A stretch of DNA of 6,420 nucleotides from JAAZMX01 sp035388025 (GTDB taxonomy: Bacteria > Patescibacteriota > Patescibacteriia > UBA2196 > GWA2-42-15). Below the pieces are notes generated by a model. The model was not told where the DNA came from. It made no database searches and worked only from the letters and a program-made list of their open reading frames with translations. The stretch lies in the NCBI GenBank assembly GCA_035388025.1, contig DAOOPA010000049.1, positions 1-6,420 of the forward strand, given 5' to 3'. This document shows positions 1-5,922 of the stretch, piece after piece. Made by a program: the position numbers and the translations under genes. Position 1 is the first letter of the stretch; each line of letters starts with the position of its first letter.

Positions 1-3
1 CTT

Positions 4-55
4 GCTTGCCATATTATCAGCATAAATGTTTATGCTGTTCTAGACAAGCTCCTTA
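4..55 (+). repeat. 52-bp end repeat, left copy (inverted partner at 6369-6420)
   Basis: Positions 4-55 are the exact reverse complement of 6369-6420, 52 of 52 bases, and the match runs to the last base of the window. The repeat contains its own palindrome: CAGCATAAA (18-26) pairs with TTTATGCTG (29-37) around a TG centre. GCTTG (4-8) can also pair with CAAGC (45-49). The sequences diverge immediately inside position 55. No transposase or recombinase is encoded between the copies. The repeat is directly visible; its function is unknown. It is probably a dispersed palindromic repeat at which the assembly stopped. Confidence 0.9.
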
Positions 56-74
56 TTAAATTGTTTGGGAGCGT

Positions 75-150
75 GGTGCGTGAGCGTCCTCCCCTTGGCA
101 AGAGGAGGTGGAGAGTCCCGTTAGGGCGAGCCAGGGGGGTATCGTGGCAT
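75..150. repeat. GC-rich palindromic intergenic repeat
   Basis: This stretch is much more GC-rich than its surroundings. It contains a hairpin in which CCTCCCCTT (88-96) pairs with AAGAGGAGG (100-108) with one C/A mismatch and a GGC loop. A smaller CCC/GGG hairpin follows (117-119 with 124-126), then a G6 run at 134-139. No open reading frame is supported. The layout resembles the CCTCC...GGAGG intergenic repeats scattered through many bacterial genomes; that resemblance is from memory. Positions 56-227 as a whole carry no gene that I can support. Confidence 0.55.
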
Positions 151-161
151 AGAATAAATAT

Positions 162-190
162 TTAGTTTAATCGAAGGACGATTGAGCTAA
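162..190. repeat. Hairpin repeat, AAGGA-loop orientation
   Basis: Positions 162-173 (TTAGTTTAATCG) pair with 179-190 (CGATTGAGCTAA) over 12 bp with two G-T wobbles, around the loop AAGGA. The core TCGAAGGACGATTGA (171-185) is the exact reverse complement of 6021-6035, so this hairpin and the one at 6019-6043 belong to one family in opposite orientations. A partial relative, GGACGATTnAnnnAACGG, occurs at 1185-1202. Confidence 0.65.
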
Positions 191-277
191 CGGGAAAACC
201 AACGGAGTTTATTATTAATAAATTTATATGGATAAAAAGAGAATTTTTAGTGAATTAAATATGGCCGTCCCATTTTT

Positions 278-595
278 TTGTTTTATTGGGCTATTTTAAC
301 ATTATATTTTTTAATTTCTCATATTGTTCACAATGCTGATTTTTGGCAAGTTTTGATTTTTGCTTATTTTCTTGTACTGATTAATATTTTTCTTTTGATA
401 AAAGCTGGTTGGGATTTGTATAATAAAAAACGAGTGGGGATAATTTTTTATTTAATTTTTATAGTTTTTTCTTTAATCACTCCGGTACGGCCGGTCTTTG
501 TTGACGGATTTAGTCACGTGGCAGATGGAGTAAATATAATTATTGCTTTATATTTATTATCGCAATGGAAAGATTTTGCAACTAAAAATAGATAA
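278..595 (+). CDS. Small multi-pass membrane protein, unknown function (apparent 5' frameshift)
   Basis: I do not recognise the family. The 105 residues read from a TTG start are highly hydrophobic, with about four membrane segments (roughly residues 2-18, 24-42, 52-70 and 82-95) and a short polar C-terminus ending in Lys-Asn-Arg, so an integral membrane protein is likely. The TTG start is doubtful. An ATG at 228 opens a frame reading MDKKRIFSELNMAVPFF that runs into a T7 tract (273-279) and stops at 297-299. One extra T there would join it to this frame and give a 122-residue protein with a complete first membrane helix. This is either a sequencing or assembly indel, a real mutation, or slippage. 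The next gene starts one base after this stop, which suggests translational coupling. Confidence 0.6.
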   Translation: MFYWAILTLYFLISHIVHNADFWQVLIFAYFLVLINIFLLIKAGWDLYNKKRVGIIFYLIFIVFSLITPVRPVFVDGFSHVADGVNIIIALYLLSQWKDFATKNR

Positions 596-596
596 T

Positions 597-1130
597 ATGG
601 ACAATATTATTCAGTGGCAAGCTTTAGCCTATAAATTTTCAATTTCCAAAGCCTTATCTAACTGCATAGACATCCTTATTAATCCAGGAGAAAATTTGCA
701 GCATTATAGTAAATATGAATATTTGTATAATGAATATACTGCTATTTATAAAATATATTCTGATTGTTTGGTAATTGAGGATTTTTTAGTAAAAAGCAAG
801 AAGAGAGAATTTAAATTTGATAAAATTGTTTTTTTCACTAGAAATATTGCCCCAGCGACGGAAGCAGCCTTTGACAAGAAGTTTGAAATATTATATTTGG
901 CTTTTAAAAGAGGTTTTTATAAAAAGTATATTCCCATATTGGTGCCGCCAGATATAGCTGGAGATGTTATTAATAAACTTTCTGCTTCAATAAAATTTTA
1001 TGATAACGATGTCGCAAAGGAAAAAATCCAATCACATTTGGTAAAAATATTTTTTTATTTGTTAATTGCTGGTTTTGTAATATGGGGGTTGGCTCTTACA
1101 ATTTTTCGTTTTATTGAGATATTTAGTTAG
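597..1130 (+). CDS. Hypothetical protein with C-terminal membrane anchor
   Basis: Family not recognised. I chose the ATG at 597, giving 177 residues, because it lies one base after the preceding stop and avoids a 53-nt overlap required by the in-frame upstream start at 543. Residues 1-145 are mixed polar and aromatic with many Tyr, Lys and Ile and no signal peptide. A basic patch KSKKREFKFDK precedes a stretch that looks like alternating strands and helices. Residues of about 149-170 form one strong hydrophobic segment followed by a short tail, so the protein is probably tail-anchored with its bulk in the cytoplasm. Its coupling to the upstream small membrane protein suggests that the two act together. 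AT-rich codon use matches the upstream gene, and both are visibly more AT-rich than the peptidase gene downstream. Confidence 0.7.
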   Translation: MDNIIQWQALAYKFSISKALSNCIDILINPGENLQHYSKYEYLYNEYTAIYKIYSDCLVIEDFLVKSKKREFKFDKIVFFTRNIAPATEAAFDKKFEILYLAFKRGFYKKYIPILVPPDIAGDVINKLSASIKFYDNDVAKEKIQSHLVKIFFYLLIAGFVIWGLALTIFRFIEIFS

Positions 1131-1380
1131 TGAGTATCGAGCGGGGTTGGGAAGCTCGCCTAGACTCGCGTCAACGCGGGGTAGGGACGATTAAATCAAC
1201 GGAAGTTTGCAAAACTGAATCAACTAAGATTGTCATCCTCGGGCGAGGAGTCCCGCCTGGTTCTCGCGGGACGACGAGACCCGGGGATCCAGCTTTTTGT
1301 TTTTTTGTCTGTATTCCCTCTTTCGCTCTGGCGAAGCGGGCGGGAATGATAGGAAAAGGCGTAAGAGGTAAAAAATTTTA
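1131..1380. repeat. Composite palindromic repeat region without a gene
   Basis: Three hairpins occur in about 200 bp of GC-rich sequence. CTCGCG (1165-1170) pairs with CGCGGG (1175-1180). In a two-tier hairpin, 1235-1243 (ATCCTCGGG) pairs with 1280-1288 (CCCGGGGAT) and 1251-1256 (TCCCGC) pairs with 1266-1271 (GCGGGA). In a third, ATTCCC (1313-1318) pairs with GGGAAT (1342-1347) and inner TTCGC (1322-1326) pairs with GCGAA (1331-1335). The T-rich run at 1293-1307 directly after the second hairpin could terminate transcription of the upstream gene pair. The style resembles Rickettsia-like GTCATCCCG...GATCCAG palindromic elements, from memory only. An 83-codon GTG frame across this region is not credible. 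Confidence 0.6.
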
Positions 1381-1409
1381 AAATTCGATAATTGAAACAT
1401 TATTTAAAA

Positions 1410-1437
1410 ATTAAAAATTGGAAATTAAAAATTGGAA
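1410..1437 (+). repeat. Two-copy 14-bp tandem repeat before the peptidase gene
   Basis: The unit ATTAAAAATTGGAA occurs twice in perfect tandem (1410-1423 and 1424-1437). The second copy ends four bases before the ATG at 1442, so its GGAA can serve as a weak ribosome-binding site. The first copy supplies an in-frame TTG (1418) that could be misread as a start. Similar A/T-rich tandem spacers may be common upstream of genes in such genomes; no function is shown. Confidence 0.6.
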
Positions 1438-1441
1438 TGTT

Positions 1442-2710
1442 ATGTATAAGTTATCAGTTTTGAAAAACGGTATCAAAATAATTACCCACAATATGCCAGC
1501 GGCGCATGGGGTGACGACCAGTATTTTCTGGGGTGTGGGTTCGCGCTATGAAAAAGAAAAAGTGGCCGGGGTGTCGCATTATTTGGAGCATATGTTTTTC
1601 AAGGGTACCAAGAATCGCCCGGAGCCGGAAGATATTGCTAGGAGTATTGAAGGAGTGGGCGGCTATCTGAATGCGTCCACCAGCCAAGATCATACGATTT
1701 ATTACAACCGCGTGCCCAAGGAACACAGCGAGCGGGCCTTGGAGGTACTCGCGGATATGATGAATAATTCTTTGTTTGACGAAGAGGCGCTGGAGCGCGA
1801 ACGGGGTGTGATTTTGGAAGAATTGAATATGTATTTGGATACGCCGATCAGATACATTTATGATTTGATGATGAATTTGACTTTTGAAGGCAATACGCTC
1901 GGACGAGACATTCTTGGTACGCGGGAGAGTCTGAAAAATATGCGGCGGGCAGATTTGGTGGAGTATATCAAAAATTATTATCAACCACAGAAAACCGTGG
2001 TCAGTATTGCCGGGCGAGTAGGCCATCAGAAAACAGTCAGGATGATCGAGAAATATTTTGGCCAGATAAAAAAAGCGCCACAACCGCAGTACAAGAAAGT
2101 GGCTGGTGAGCACCGAGGGCCGAGGATATTGATCCATAATAAAAAAACCGATCAAGCGCATTTGTCTTTGTCAATGCGCTCTTTGCCGTACAACCATAAA
2201 GACACGCCGATTTTGACTTTGCTTGATACGATTCTTGGCGGTGGCATGAGCTCGCGCTTGTTTCTAAATATTCGAGAAAAATTGGGTTTGTGTTATTACA
2301 TCAATTCTTCAGTGGAAGCATTTACCGACGCGGGCGTATTCGCGGTCAATGCCGGTTTGAATACCGACAAGATAGAATTGGCGATCAAGATGATCTGGCA
2401 AGAGCTCAAAAAAATGGCTGAAGTTAAAGTTACGAAGAGCGAATTGGCCGAGGCCAAAGAATATTTGCGTGGCAGCACAAGACTAGAAATAGACAATACC
2501 GATATGCTGTCTTTGTGGTATGGCACACAAGGGCTATTTTCCAAGAAAATCAAGACGCCCGAGCATAAAATAAAGGAATTGTCTCGGGTGAGCGAAAATG
2601 ATATAATGAAATTAGCGCGCAAGCTTTTTGCCCCAGAGCGATTGAACTTGGCCATGATTGGGCCGTTTGAGGAGAAACAAAAAAAAGATTTTTTAAAAAT
2701 TTTAAAATAA
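1442..2710 (+). CDS. M16 family zinc metallopeptidase
   Basis: Predicted zinc endopeptidase of the processing-protease type (pitrilysin clan, M16B-like), acting on peptides or unfolded proteins. The 422 residues fit the single-chain bacterial subfamily. The N-terminal catalytic domain carries the inverted zinc motif HYLEH: His46 and His50 are ligands and Glu49 is the catalytic base. Glu127, in ILEEL, is exactly 77 residues after His50, as expected for the third ligand. The non-catalytic second domain follows at about 165-345, with GGGMSSRLF (266-274) and REKLGLCYYI (277-286), the usual R/Y substrate-binding region. No signal peptide is visible, so it is likely cytoplasmic. I prefer the ATG at 1442 over an in-frame TTG at 1418, which lies inside a tandem repeat and only adds MEIKNWNV. 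All catalytic residues are present. The permease gene begins 6 nt after the stop, so the two are probably one transcript. Confidence 0.95.
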   Translation: MYKLSVLKNGIKIITHNMPAAHGVTTSIFWGVGSRYEKEKVAGVSHYLEHMFFKGTKNRPEPEDIARSIEGVGGYLNASTSQDHTIYYNRVPKEHSERALEVLADMMNNSLFDEEALERERGVILEELNMYLDTPIRYIYDLMMNLTFEGNTLGRDILGTRESLKNMRRADLVEYIKNYYQPQKTVVSIAGRVGHQKTVRMIEKYFGQIKKAPQPQYKKVAGEHRGPRILIHNKKTDQAHLSLSMRSLPYNHKDTPILTLLDTILGGGMSSRLFLNIREKLGLCYYINSSVEAFTDAGVFAVNAGLNTDKIELAIKMIWQELKKMAEVKVTKSELAEAKEYLRGSTRLEIDNTDMLSLWYGTQGLFSKKIKTPEHKIKELSRVSENDIMKLARKLFAPERLNLAMIGPFEEKQKKDFLKILK

Positions 2711-2716
2711 AAATAT

Positions 2717-3775
2717 ATGCTTAGTAAAAGCAATGCGAGCGCAGCAGTGATCCCTTACAAATCAATTATGAGAATAGTTTGGGTTTTGTTCCTGCTGTTT
2801 TTTGTTTATCTAATCAGGGACATATTGGCGCTACTATTTGTCTCAATAATTTTTGCGGCGGCGATTGATCCTTGGGTTGATTGGTTGCAGAAATACAAGG
2901 TGCCGAGGTCGGTGTCTATTCTGGTTATTTACATAGTATTATTGGCAATTTTTAGCTTGGTGGTGATCATGTTGGTGCCGGCCATGACCGAGCAGATTAT
3001 CCAGATGATCAATAATGTTCCTGATTATTACGAAAAGATATCTCTCGGTATTCATACCCTCCAACAGAGAACGGGCGAGGGATTGACAACGGTTAGCAGT
3101 GATTCAGTCGTTTCCACTTTACAAACCTTGAGTTCTACTCTGGCGCAGGCGACCAAAAGTATTTTCGTGACAGTGACTAGTATTTTTGGCGGTATTTTGT
3201 CTTTGTTCGTGGTCTTGGTAATAACTTTTTATATCACGGTGGAAGAAAGCGGGATGAAGAGGTTTTTAAAACATCTGATACCGGTCAAGCATAGGGATTA
3301 TACAATGGATTTAGTAGGTAGGATGGAAATGAAGGTGGGTTTGTGGTTGAGGGGGCAATTGCTTTTGTGTTTTATTGTCGGGGTGATGGTTTATTTCGGA
3401 CTTTTGTTCTTAGGCGTGGAATATGCTTTGTTATTGGCTCTGGTGGCTGGTATTTTGGAAATTATTCCTTATTTTGGTCCATGGTTGTCCGGGGCGATAG
3501 CTGTTTTGGTGGTATCATCTGATTCCTGGACCAAGATTGTGTTTGTGGCGGCCTGGTATTTTATTGTTCAACAACTGGAAAACCAGATTATTGTACCCAA
3601 ATTGATGCAGAAAGTAGTGGGATTGAATCCGATTGTTGTGATCATGGTGATCTTGATCGGCGCGAGAATCGGCGGTGTGGTAGGGGGGCTTTTAGGTGTA
3701 CCAGTGGCGGCGGCCATCGCGGTATATTTTGAGGATATGATAAAGGAGAAACAGAAAACGGAGAAAGCTAATTGA
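2717..3775 (+). CDS. AI-2E family transporter (PerM/UPF0118-like permease)
   Basis: Integral membrane protein of the AI-2E/UPF0118 family, whose members include TqsA and PerM; the substrate of most members is unknown and nothing here indicates autoinducer transport. The 352 residues match the family length. Hydrophobic segments lie at about 18-50, 66-88, 148-175, 212-235, 236-270, 275-290 and 303-340. A soluble loop lies at 89-147. The family hallmarks are in the C-terminal half: EIIPYFGPWLSGAIA, then QQLENQIIVPKLMQKVVGLN, then the Gly-rich GGVVGGLLGVPVAAA. The start at 2717 is the first ATG after the peptidase stop, with no clear Shine-Dalgarno, so coupled translation is likely. A later ATG at 2768 just before the first membrane helix is a possible alternative. 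Adjacent M16 peptidase suggests a shared transcript, not a proven shared role. Confidence 0.94.
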   Translation: MLSKSNASAAVIPYKSIMRIVWVLFLLFFVYLIRDILALLFVSIIFAAAIDPWVDWLQKYKVPRSVSILVIYIVLLAIFSLVVIMLVPAMTEQIIQMINNVPDYYEKISLGIHTLQQRTGEGLTTVSSDSVVSTLQTLSSTLAQATKSIFVTVTSIFGGILSLFVVLVITFYITVEESGMKRFLKHLIPVKHRDYTMDLVGRMEMKVGLWLRGQLLLCFIVGVMVYFGLLFLGVEYALLLALVAGILEIIPYFGPWLSGAIAVLVVSSDSWTKIVFVAAWYFIVQQLENQIIVPKLMQKVVGLNPIVVIMVILIGARIGGVVGGLLGVPVAAAIAVYFEDMIKEKQKTEKAN

Positions 3776-3825
3776 TAAAATTATACTAAGGGCAAGATGT
3801 AACAAAACAATTTAAAGATAATTTT

Positions 3826-5415
3826 ATGACGATAGAAAATAAACCAACAATAGAACCCCTGAATCCAGCCAGTGAAAGGATTAAGGCAGAATTTAGAGGC
3901 CAACAACCACCAAAGGAAACCAATCCCACTGTTGATGTGGGGACGGAAGTCATAAAAAGTAATCCTCCGGCGATGGAAGTTTATAATACTCTTCGGCCAG
4001 AAAGTAAAGGTTTATGGTCAGGCCTGTGTGAAAAAGTAAGGGCTGGGCTTCAAAAGACAGATATAGGCCAATGGGCGGTTGATAAATTTGATGTTTGGAA
4101 CAGCAATAGGTTGGAAGAAAAAGCAGATAAAAAGGTTGCCAGCTATGAAGAAGAAGTAAAAAGGATGGAACAAAAACTGAAAGGCAAAGAGATGGAAATT
4201 GAAGAGACAAAATCAGGAAGAATAAAGGTGGAAGCGCTAATGACTGAGTTGGGTAGTAAGATATCACCCGAAGACCAGAAGAAACATGATATGCTTATGG
4301 GAAGTCTGGAAGAGCAAAAAAAACAAACCGAGACAGATGTTGATATTAAGAAAAAGGCACTGGAGATAAAAAAGGACAAAGCCAATGAATATGCCCAATC
4401 TGTTGAAGCAGTAAAAAAAGGAATTGATGGGCGTTTGGCGGAAAAAATGAGTATAAATGATAAGGCGATTGAAGGGGCGAGTAAATTAGTCGATACAAAT
4501 AAGGCAAACAGAAACGTTTTGAGTGGTGAGCTGGAAAAGAATAGTAGCGCGATCACCAGGGTAGAAGGATATATTAATCAAGAGAAACCCAAGGGTTTAG
4601 ATTTGGAGGTGTTGCGAAAAGAGTTGGCAAAATTAGAGAAAGCTAGAAAAGACTTGTCTGGCCAGATTCGAGAATTAGAAATAATCGGAGATAGATTGAC
4701 GGCAGAAGTCGAGAAACTTCAGGGCAAGAATGCCAGTCTTAAGGTGCAAAGAGATAAATTATTTCCGCCGCCCGAGGCAGTCCAAAAGGGAGAAATCGCT
4801 AAATCAAATCAACCAGGCGAGGAATCAGAATTATCAAAAGGAATAGATGAAGGAGATATTGTTGTTGGCAGGCCAGATGGGGGGAGTATGACCTTAATTG
4901 GTGATAAGTTGATAATAGTAGGAGCAGATGGTAAAGAAGTAATAAAAAGTGGGGAGCAGATTACAGATGATGAACTGGGAGAGATTGTGCGAAGTGGCGG
5001 GCTAGACAAGCTGGAGGCGGAGGAGACAGTCATGAGCATTAAACTCTATAATAGAATGAAATTAATAGAGCAGAATCAAAAAAGTGAATCAGCAGGAGGA
5101 GAATACGCAAGAGAATCTGGCAAAGAAAGTGAAGCAAAAAAAATGACCTTGGAGAAGTTGATAGCACTCTGGAATAGTTACCACATAAAAAAATTGGGTC
5201 GAGAAAAAGTGGACCAGGATAATCTTTTACTTGACAGGGAAGATAGTGAGGATCCTAAATTAGAATTAGCCACAGAAGATTTGAAGTTGGTTCTGCAGAA
5301 GAAGTTGGCAAAGAAAGGAGAAGTGAATAAATTTAGTAAATTGAATGGTAGTGTTAGGGGTAGGGCGGGGACTTTTTTAAGGGAACTTGCCGAGGGTGAA
5401 TTACAAACTGAATAA
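3826..5415 (+). CDS. Large coiled-coil protein of unknown function
   Basis: Family not recognised. The 529 residues have no signal peptide or membrane segment. Residues 1-85 are a Pro/Asn-rich, probably disordered N-terminus leading to an amphipathic stretch (LWSGLCEKVRAGLQ). Residues of about 86-312 are dominated by Lys, Glu and Leu heptad-like sequence, a long coiled coil with short breaks near 150 and 250. A FPPPEAVQ hinge (about 313-320) ends it. Residues of about 343-394 look beta-rich (GDIVVGRPDGGSMTLIGDKL then LIIVGADGKEV) and may form a small folded module. The last 90 residues are again helical and charged. It probably acts as a cytoplasmic scaffold or filament-forming protein; this is inference from shape only. 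A 50-nt gap precedes it, containing TATACT (3782-3787), a possible -10 box with no good -35. The next gene follows after 5 nt. Confidence 0.8.
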   Translation: MTIENKPTIEPLNPASERIKAEFRGQQPPKETNPTVDVGTEVIKSNPPAMEVYNTLRPESKGLWSGLCEKVRAGLQKTDIGQWAVDKFDVWNSNRLEEKADKKVASYEEEVKRMEQKLKGKEMEIEETKSGRIKVEALMTELGSKISPEDQKKHDMLMGSLEEQKKQTETDVDIKKKALEIKKDKANEYAQSVEAVKKGIDGRLAEKMSINDKAIEGASKLVDTNKANRNVLSGELEKNSSAITRVEGYINQEKPKGLDLEVLRKELAKLEKARKDLSGQIRELEIIGDRLTAEVEKLQGKNASLKVQRDKLFPPPEAVQKGEIAKSNQPGEESELSKGIDEGDIVVGRPDGGSMTLIGDKLIIVGADGKEVIKSGEQITDDELGEIVRSGGLDKLEAEETVMSIKLYNRMKLIEQNQKSESAGGEYARESGKESEAKKMTLEKLIALWNSYHIKKLGREKVDQDNLLLDREDSEDPKLELATEDLKLVLQKKLAKKGEVNKFSKLNGSVRGRAGTFLRELAEGELQTE

Positions 5416-5420
5416 AATAT

Positions 5421-5651
5421 ATGCCTCAAGACCAGAATTTGCAAAATATTTTGAATCAGGCACAAAAGGCGATCGCGGACGCGGACGCGGCGATTGTGTC
5501 TTCGAACAAATTAATTCAAGATCAAGAGAAAGAATTGGTAAAGAGCAGAGAAAAATATGAGAAAGAGCAGGCCAAGGTTGATGCGGAGATAAAACAAATA
5601 GTCGATGATATGGATGTGAAAACATTGCAGTTTTTGAAGGATATGGAATAG
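5421..5651 (+). CDS. Small coiled-coil protein, 76 residues
   Basis: Unrecognised small cytoplasmic protein. It is almost entirely helical, with Ala/Asp-rich heptads in residues 10-30 (NQAQKAIADADAAI) and a Lys/Glu-rich coil from about 31 to 58, ending in VKTLQFLKDME. It starts 5 nt after the stop of the 529-residue coiled-coil gene and has no separate promoter, so the two are very likely co-transcribed and may form a hetero-oligomer. I trust the ORF because it has the same strand, spacing and composition as its neighbour, and because its coding bias (Lys, Glu, Ala, Gln) gives a sensible soluble protein. A frame on the opposite strand (5401-5670) is a shadow. No terminator lies between its stop and the promoter at 5657, so transcripts may run on into the tRNA leader. 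Confidence 0.75.
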   Translation: MPQDQNLQNILNQAQKAIADADAAIVSSNKLIQDQEKELVKSREKYEKEQAKVDAEIKQIVDDMDVKTLQFLKDME

Positions 5652-5656
5652 TTTTG

Positions 5657-5684
5657 TTGACAAAGGGCAAGAAATTGCTATAAT
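5657..5684 (+). promoter_or_regulatory. Consensus housekeeping promoter for the tRNA-Asn leader
   Basis: Perfect TTGACA (5657-5662) and TATAAT (5679-5684) boxes are separated by 16 bp. The expected start is near A5691, only three bases before an ATG at 5694, so the leader ORF would be translated from an essentially leaderless RNA. The promoter begins 6 nt after the preceding gene ends. It is the strongest promoter match in the window, as expected for a stable-RNA gene. Confidence 0.85.
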
Positions 5685-5693
5685 AGAAATACT

Positions 5694-5747
5694 ATGAAAA
5701 AGCTGACCAACAATTTGAATAATAATAATCGCCGGCGGGTTGGTTAG
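5694..5747 (+). CDS. Putative Asn-rich leader peptide (attenuation)
   Basis: A 17-codon ORF reads MKKLTNNLNNNNRRRVG and ends at TAG (5745-5747). Six codons are Asn: AAC AAT at 5709-5714 and AAT four times at 5718-5729. The start lies about three bases after the predicted transcription start, so no Shine-Dalgarno is possible. The Asn codons overlap and follow segment 1 (5703-5711) of the leader fold, and the stop codon falls on the last bases of segment 2 (5739-5747). A ribosome stalled at the Asn codons would therefore leave segment 2 mostly free, while a ribosome reaching the stop would cover it. The three Arg codons (CGC CGG CGG) just before segment 2 are also notable. Function is inferred from this geometry; the tract could alternatively be an AT-rich accident. 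Confidence 0.6.
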   Translation: MKKLTNNLNNNNRRRVG

Positions 5748-5779
5748 TTTTTCTCATTAGGAAACTTTCAAACCCGCTT
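5703..5779 (+). promoter_or_regulatory. Attenuator-like leader with alternative folds
   Basis: Segment 1 (5703-5711, CTGACCAAC) pairs with 5739-5747 (GTTGGTTAG) over 9 bp with one wobble; TTTTT follows at 5748-5752. Alternatively, GCGGGTT (5735-5741) pairs with AACCCGC (5771-5777) over 7 GC-rich bp, extended by a G-U at 5734/5778 and an inner AGTTT (5746-5750) with AAACT (5762-5766). The second fold uses part of both the first hairpin and the 5' arm of the terminator at 5770-5794, so it would act as an antiterminator. This is the segment 1-2 / 2-3 / 3-4 logic of trp- and his-type attenuators. Pairings are seen by eye; free energies were not computed. Confidence 0.6.
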
Positions 5780-5795
5780 CAAGAAAGCGGGTTTT
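5770..5795 (+). terminator. Intrinsic terminator upstream of tRNA-Asn
   Basis: AAACCCGCTT (5770-5779) pairs perfectly with AAGCGGGTTT (5785-5794) over 10 bp around the loop CAAGA. The U-tract is short: TTTT at 5792-5795, mostly inside the stem, followed by AAAATTCACTTTTT. It lies between the promoter and the tRNA, so the tRNA would be expressed only by readthrough or antitermination, unless another promoter exists downstream. Confidence 0.75.
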
Positions 5796-5812
5796 AAAAT
5801 TCACTTTTTGGC

Positions 5813-5843
5813 TCTGGGGTAATTTGGCTACCTTGTGCCAAAT
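5813..5843 (+). other. tRNA 5'-end-like fragment with hairpin
   Basis: TCTGGGGTA (5813-5821) looks like the 5' acceptor strand and connector of a tRNA. TCTGGGG is perfectly complementary to CCCCAGA (5980-5986), the 3' acceptor strand of the degenerate tRNA-like sequence downstream. It is followed by a 7-bp hairpin, ATTTGGC (5822-5828) with GCCAAAT (5837-5843) and an 8-nt loop, in place of a normal D-arm. It may be a remnant of a tRNA-Asn copy, or a leader structure for processing of the intact tRNA that begins two bases later. Confidence 0.4.
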
Positions 5844-5844
5844 C

Positions 5845-5916
5845 TCTGGGATAGTTCAGTGGTAGAACGCCGCGCTGTTAACGCGGATGTCGCAGGTCCG
5901 AATCCTGCTCCCAGAG
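5845..5916 (+). tRNA. tRNA-Asn (anticodon GTT)
   Basis: A 72-nt cloverleaf folds fully. The acceptor TCTGGGA (5845-5851) pairs with TCCCAGA (5909-5915), with discriminator G5916. The D-stem is GTTC/GAAC with loop AGTGGTA. The anticodon stem CCGCG/CGCGG carries loop CTGTTAA with GTT at 5877-5879. The variable loop is ATGTC and the T-stem is GCAGG/CCTGC. No CCA is encoded. The T-loop reads TCCGAAT, so position 55, almost always U, is C. The flanks CAAATC (5839-5844) and GATTTG (5916-5921) extend the acceptor stem to 13 bp in the precursor. Decodes AAC/AAU codons. It lies downstream of a promoter, an Asn-rich leader ORF and a terminator, suggesting attenuation control. Confidence 0.93.
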
Positions 5917-5922
5917 ATTTGA

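Noticed and set aside
4..55. Classical XerCD dif site at the palindrome
   Set aside because: The GCATAA and TTATGC half-sites are 4 bp apart, not 6, and the outer half-site bases do not match the consensus.
1130..1381. 83-codon GTG-start ORF on the + strand
   Set aside because: It lies wholly over GC-rich palindromic repeats. Its protein is Arg/Gly-rich with no domain, and its start overlaps the previous stop.
1454..2733. Two long antisense ORFs opposite the peptidase gene (1454-2161 and 2296-2733)
   Set aside because: They are shadows of a gene with a complete M16 zinc motif; their products show no coherent features.
3950..5465. Several antisense ORFs opposite the coiled-coil gene
   Set aside because: Their Ser/Leu/Phe-rich products are what the reverse strand of Lys/Glu-rich coiled-coil codons gives.
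5401..5670. 89-codon antisense ORF over the 76-residue gene
   Set aside because: It covers a compact sense gene linked to the upstream operon and has no supporting signal.
5694..5916. T-box riboswitch regulating through uncharged tRNA
   Set aside because: No T-box sequence (AGGGTGGnACCGCG-like) or specifier stem is visible; the leader ORF and competing hairpins fit ribosome-mediated attenuation better.
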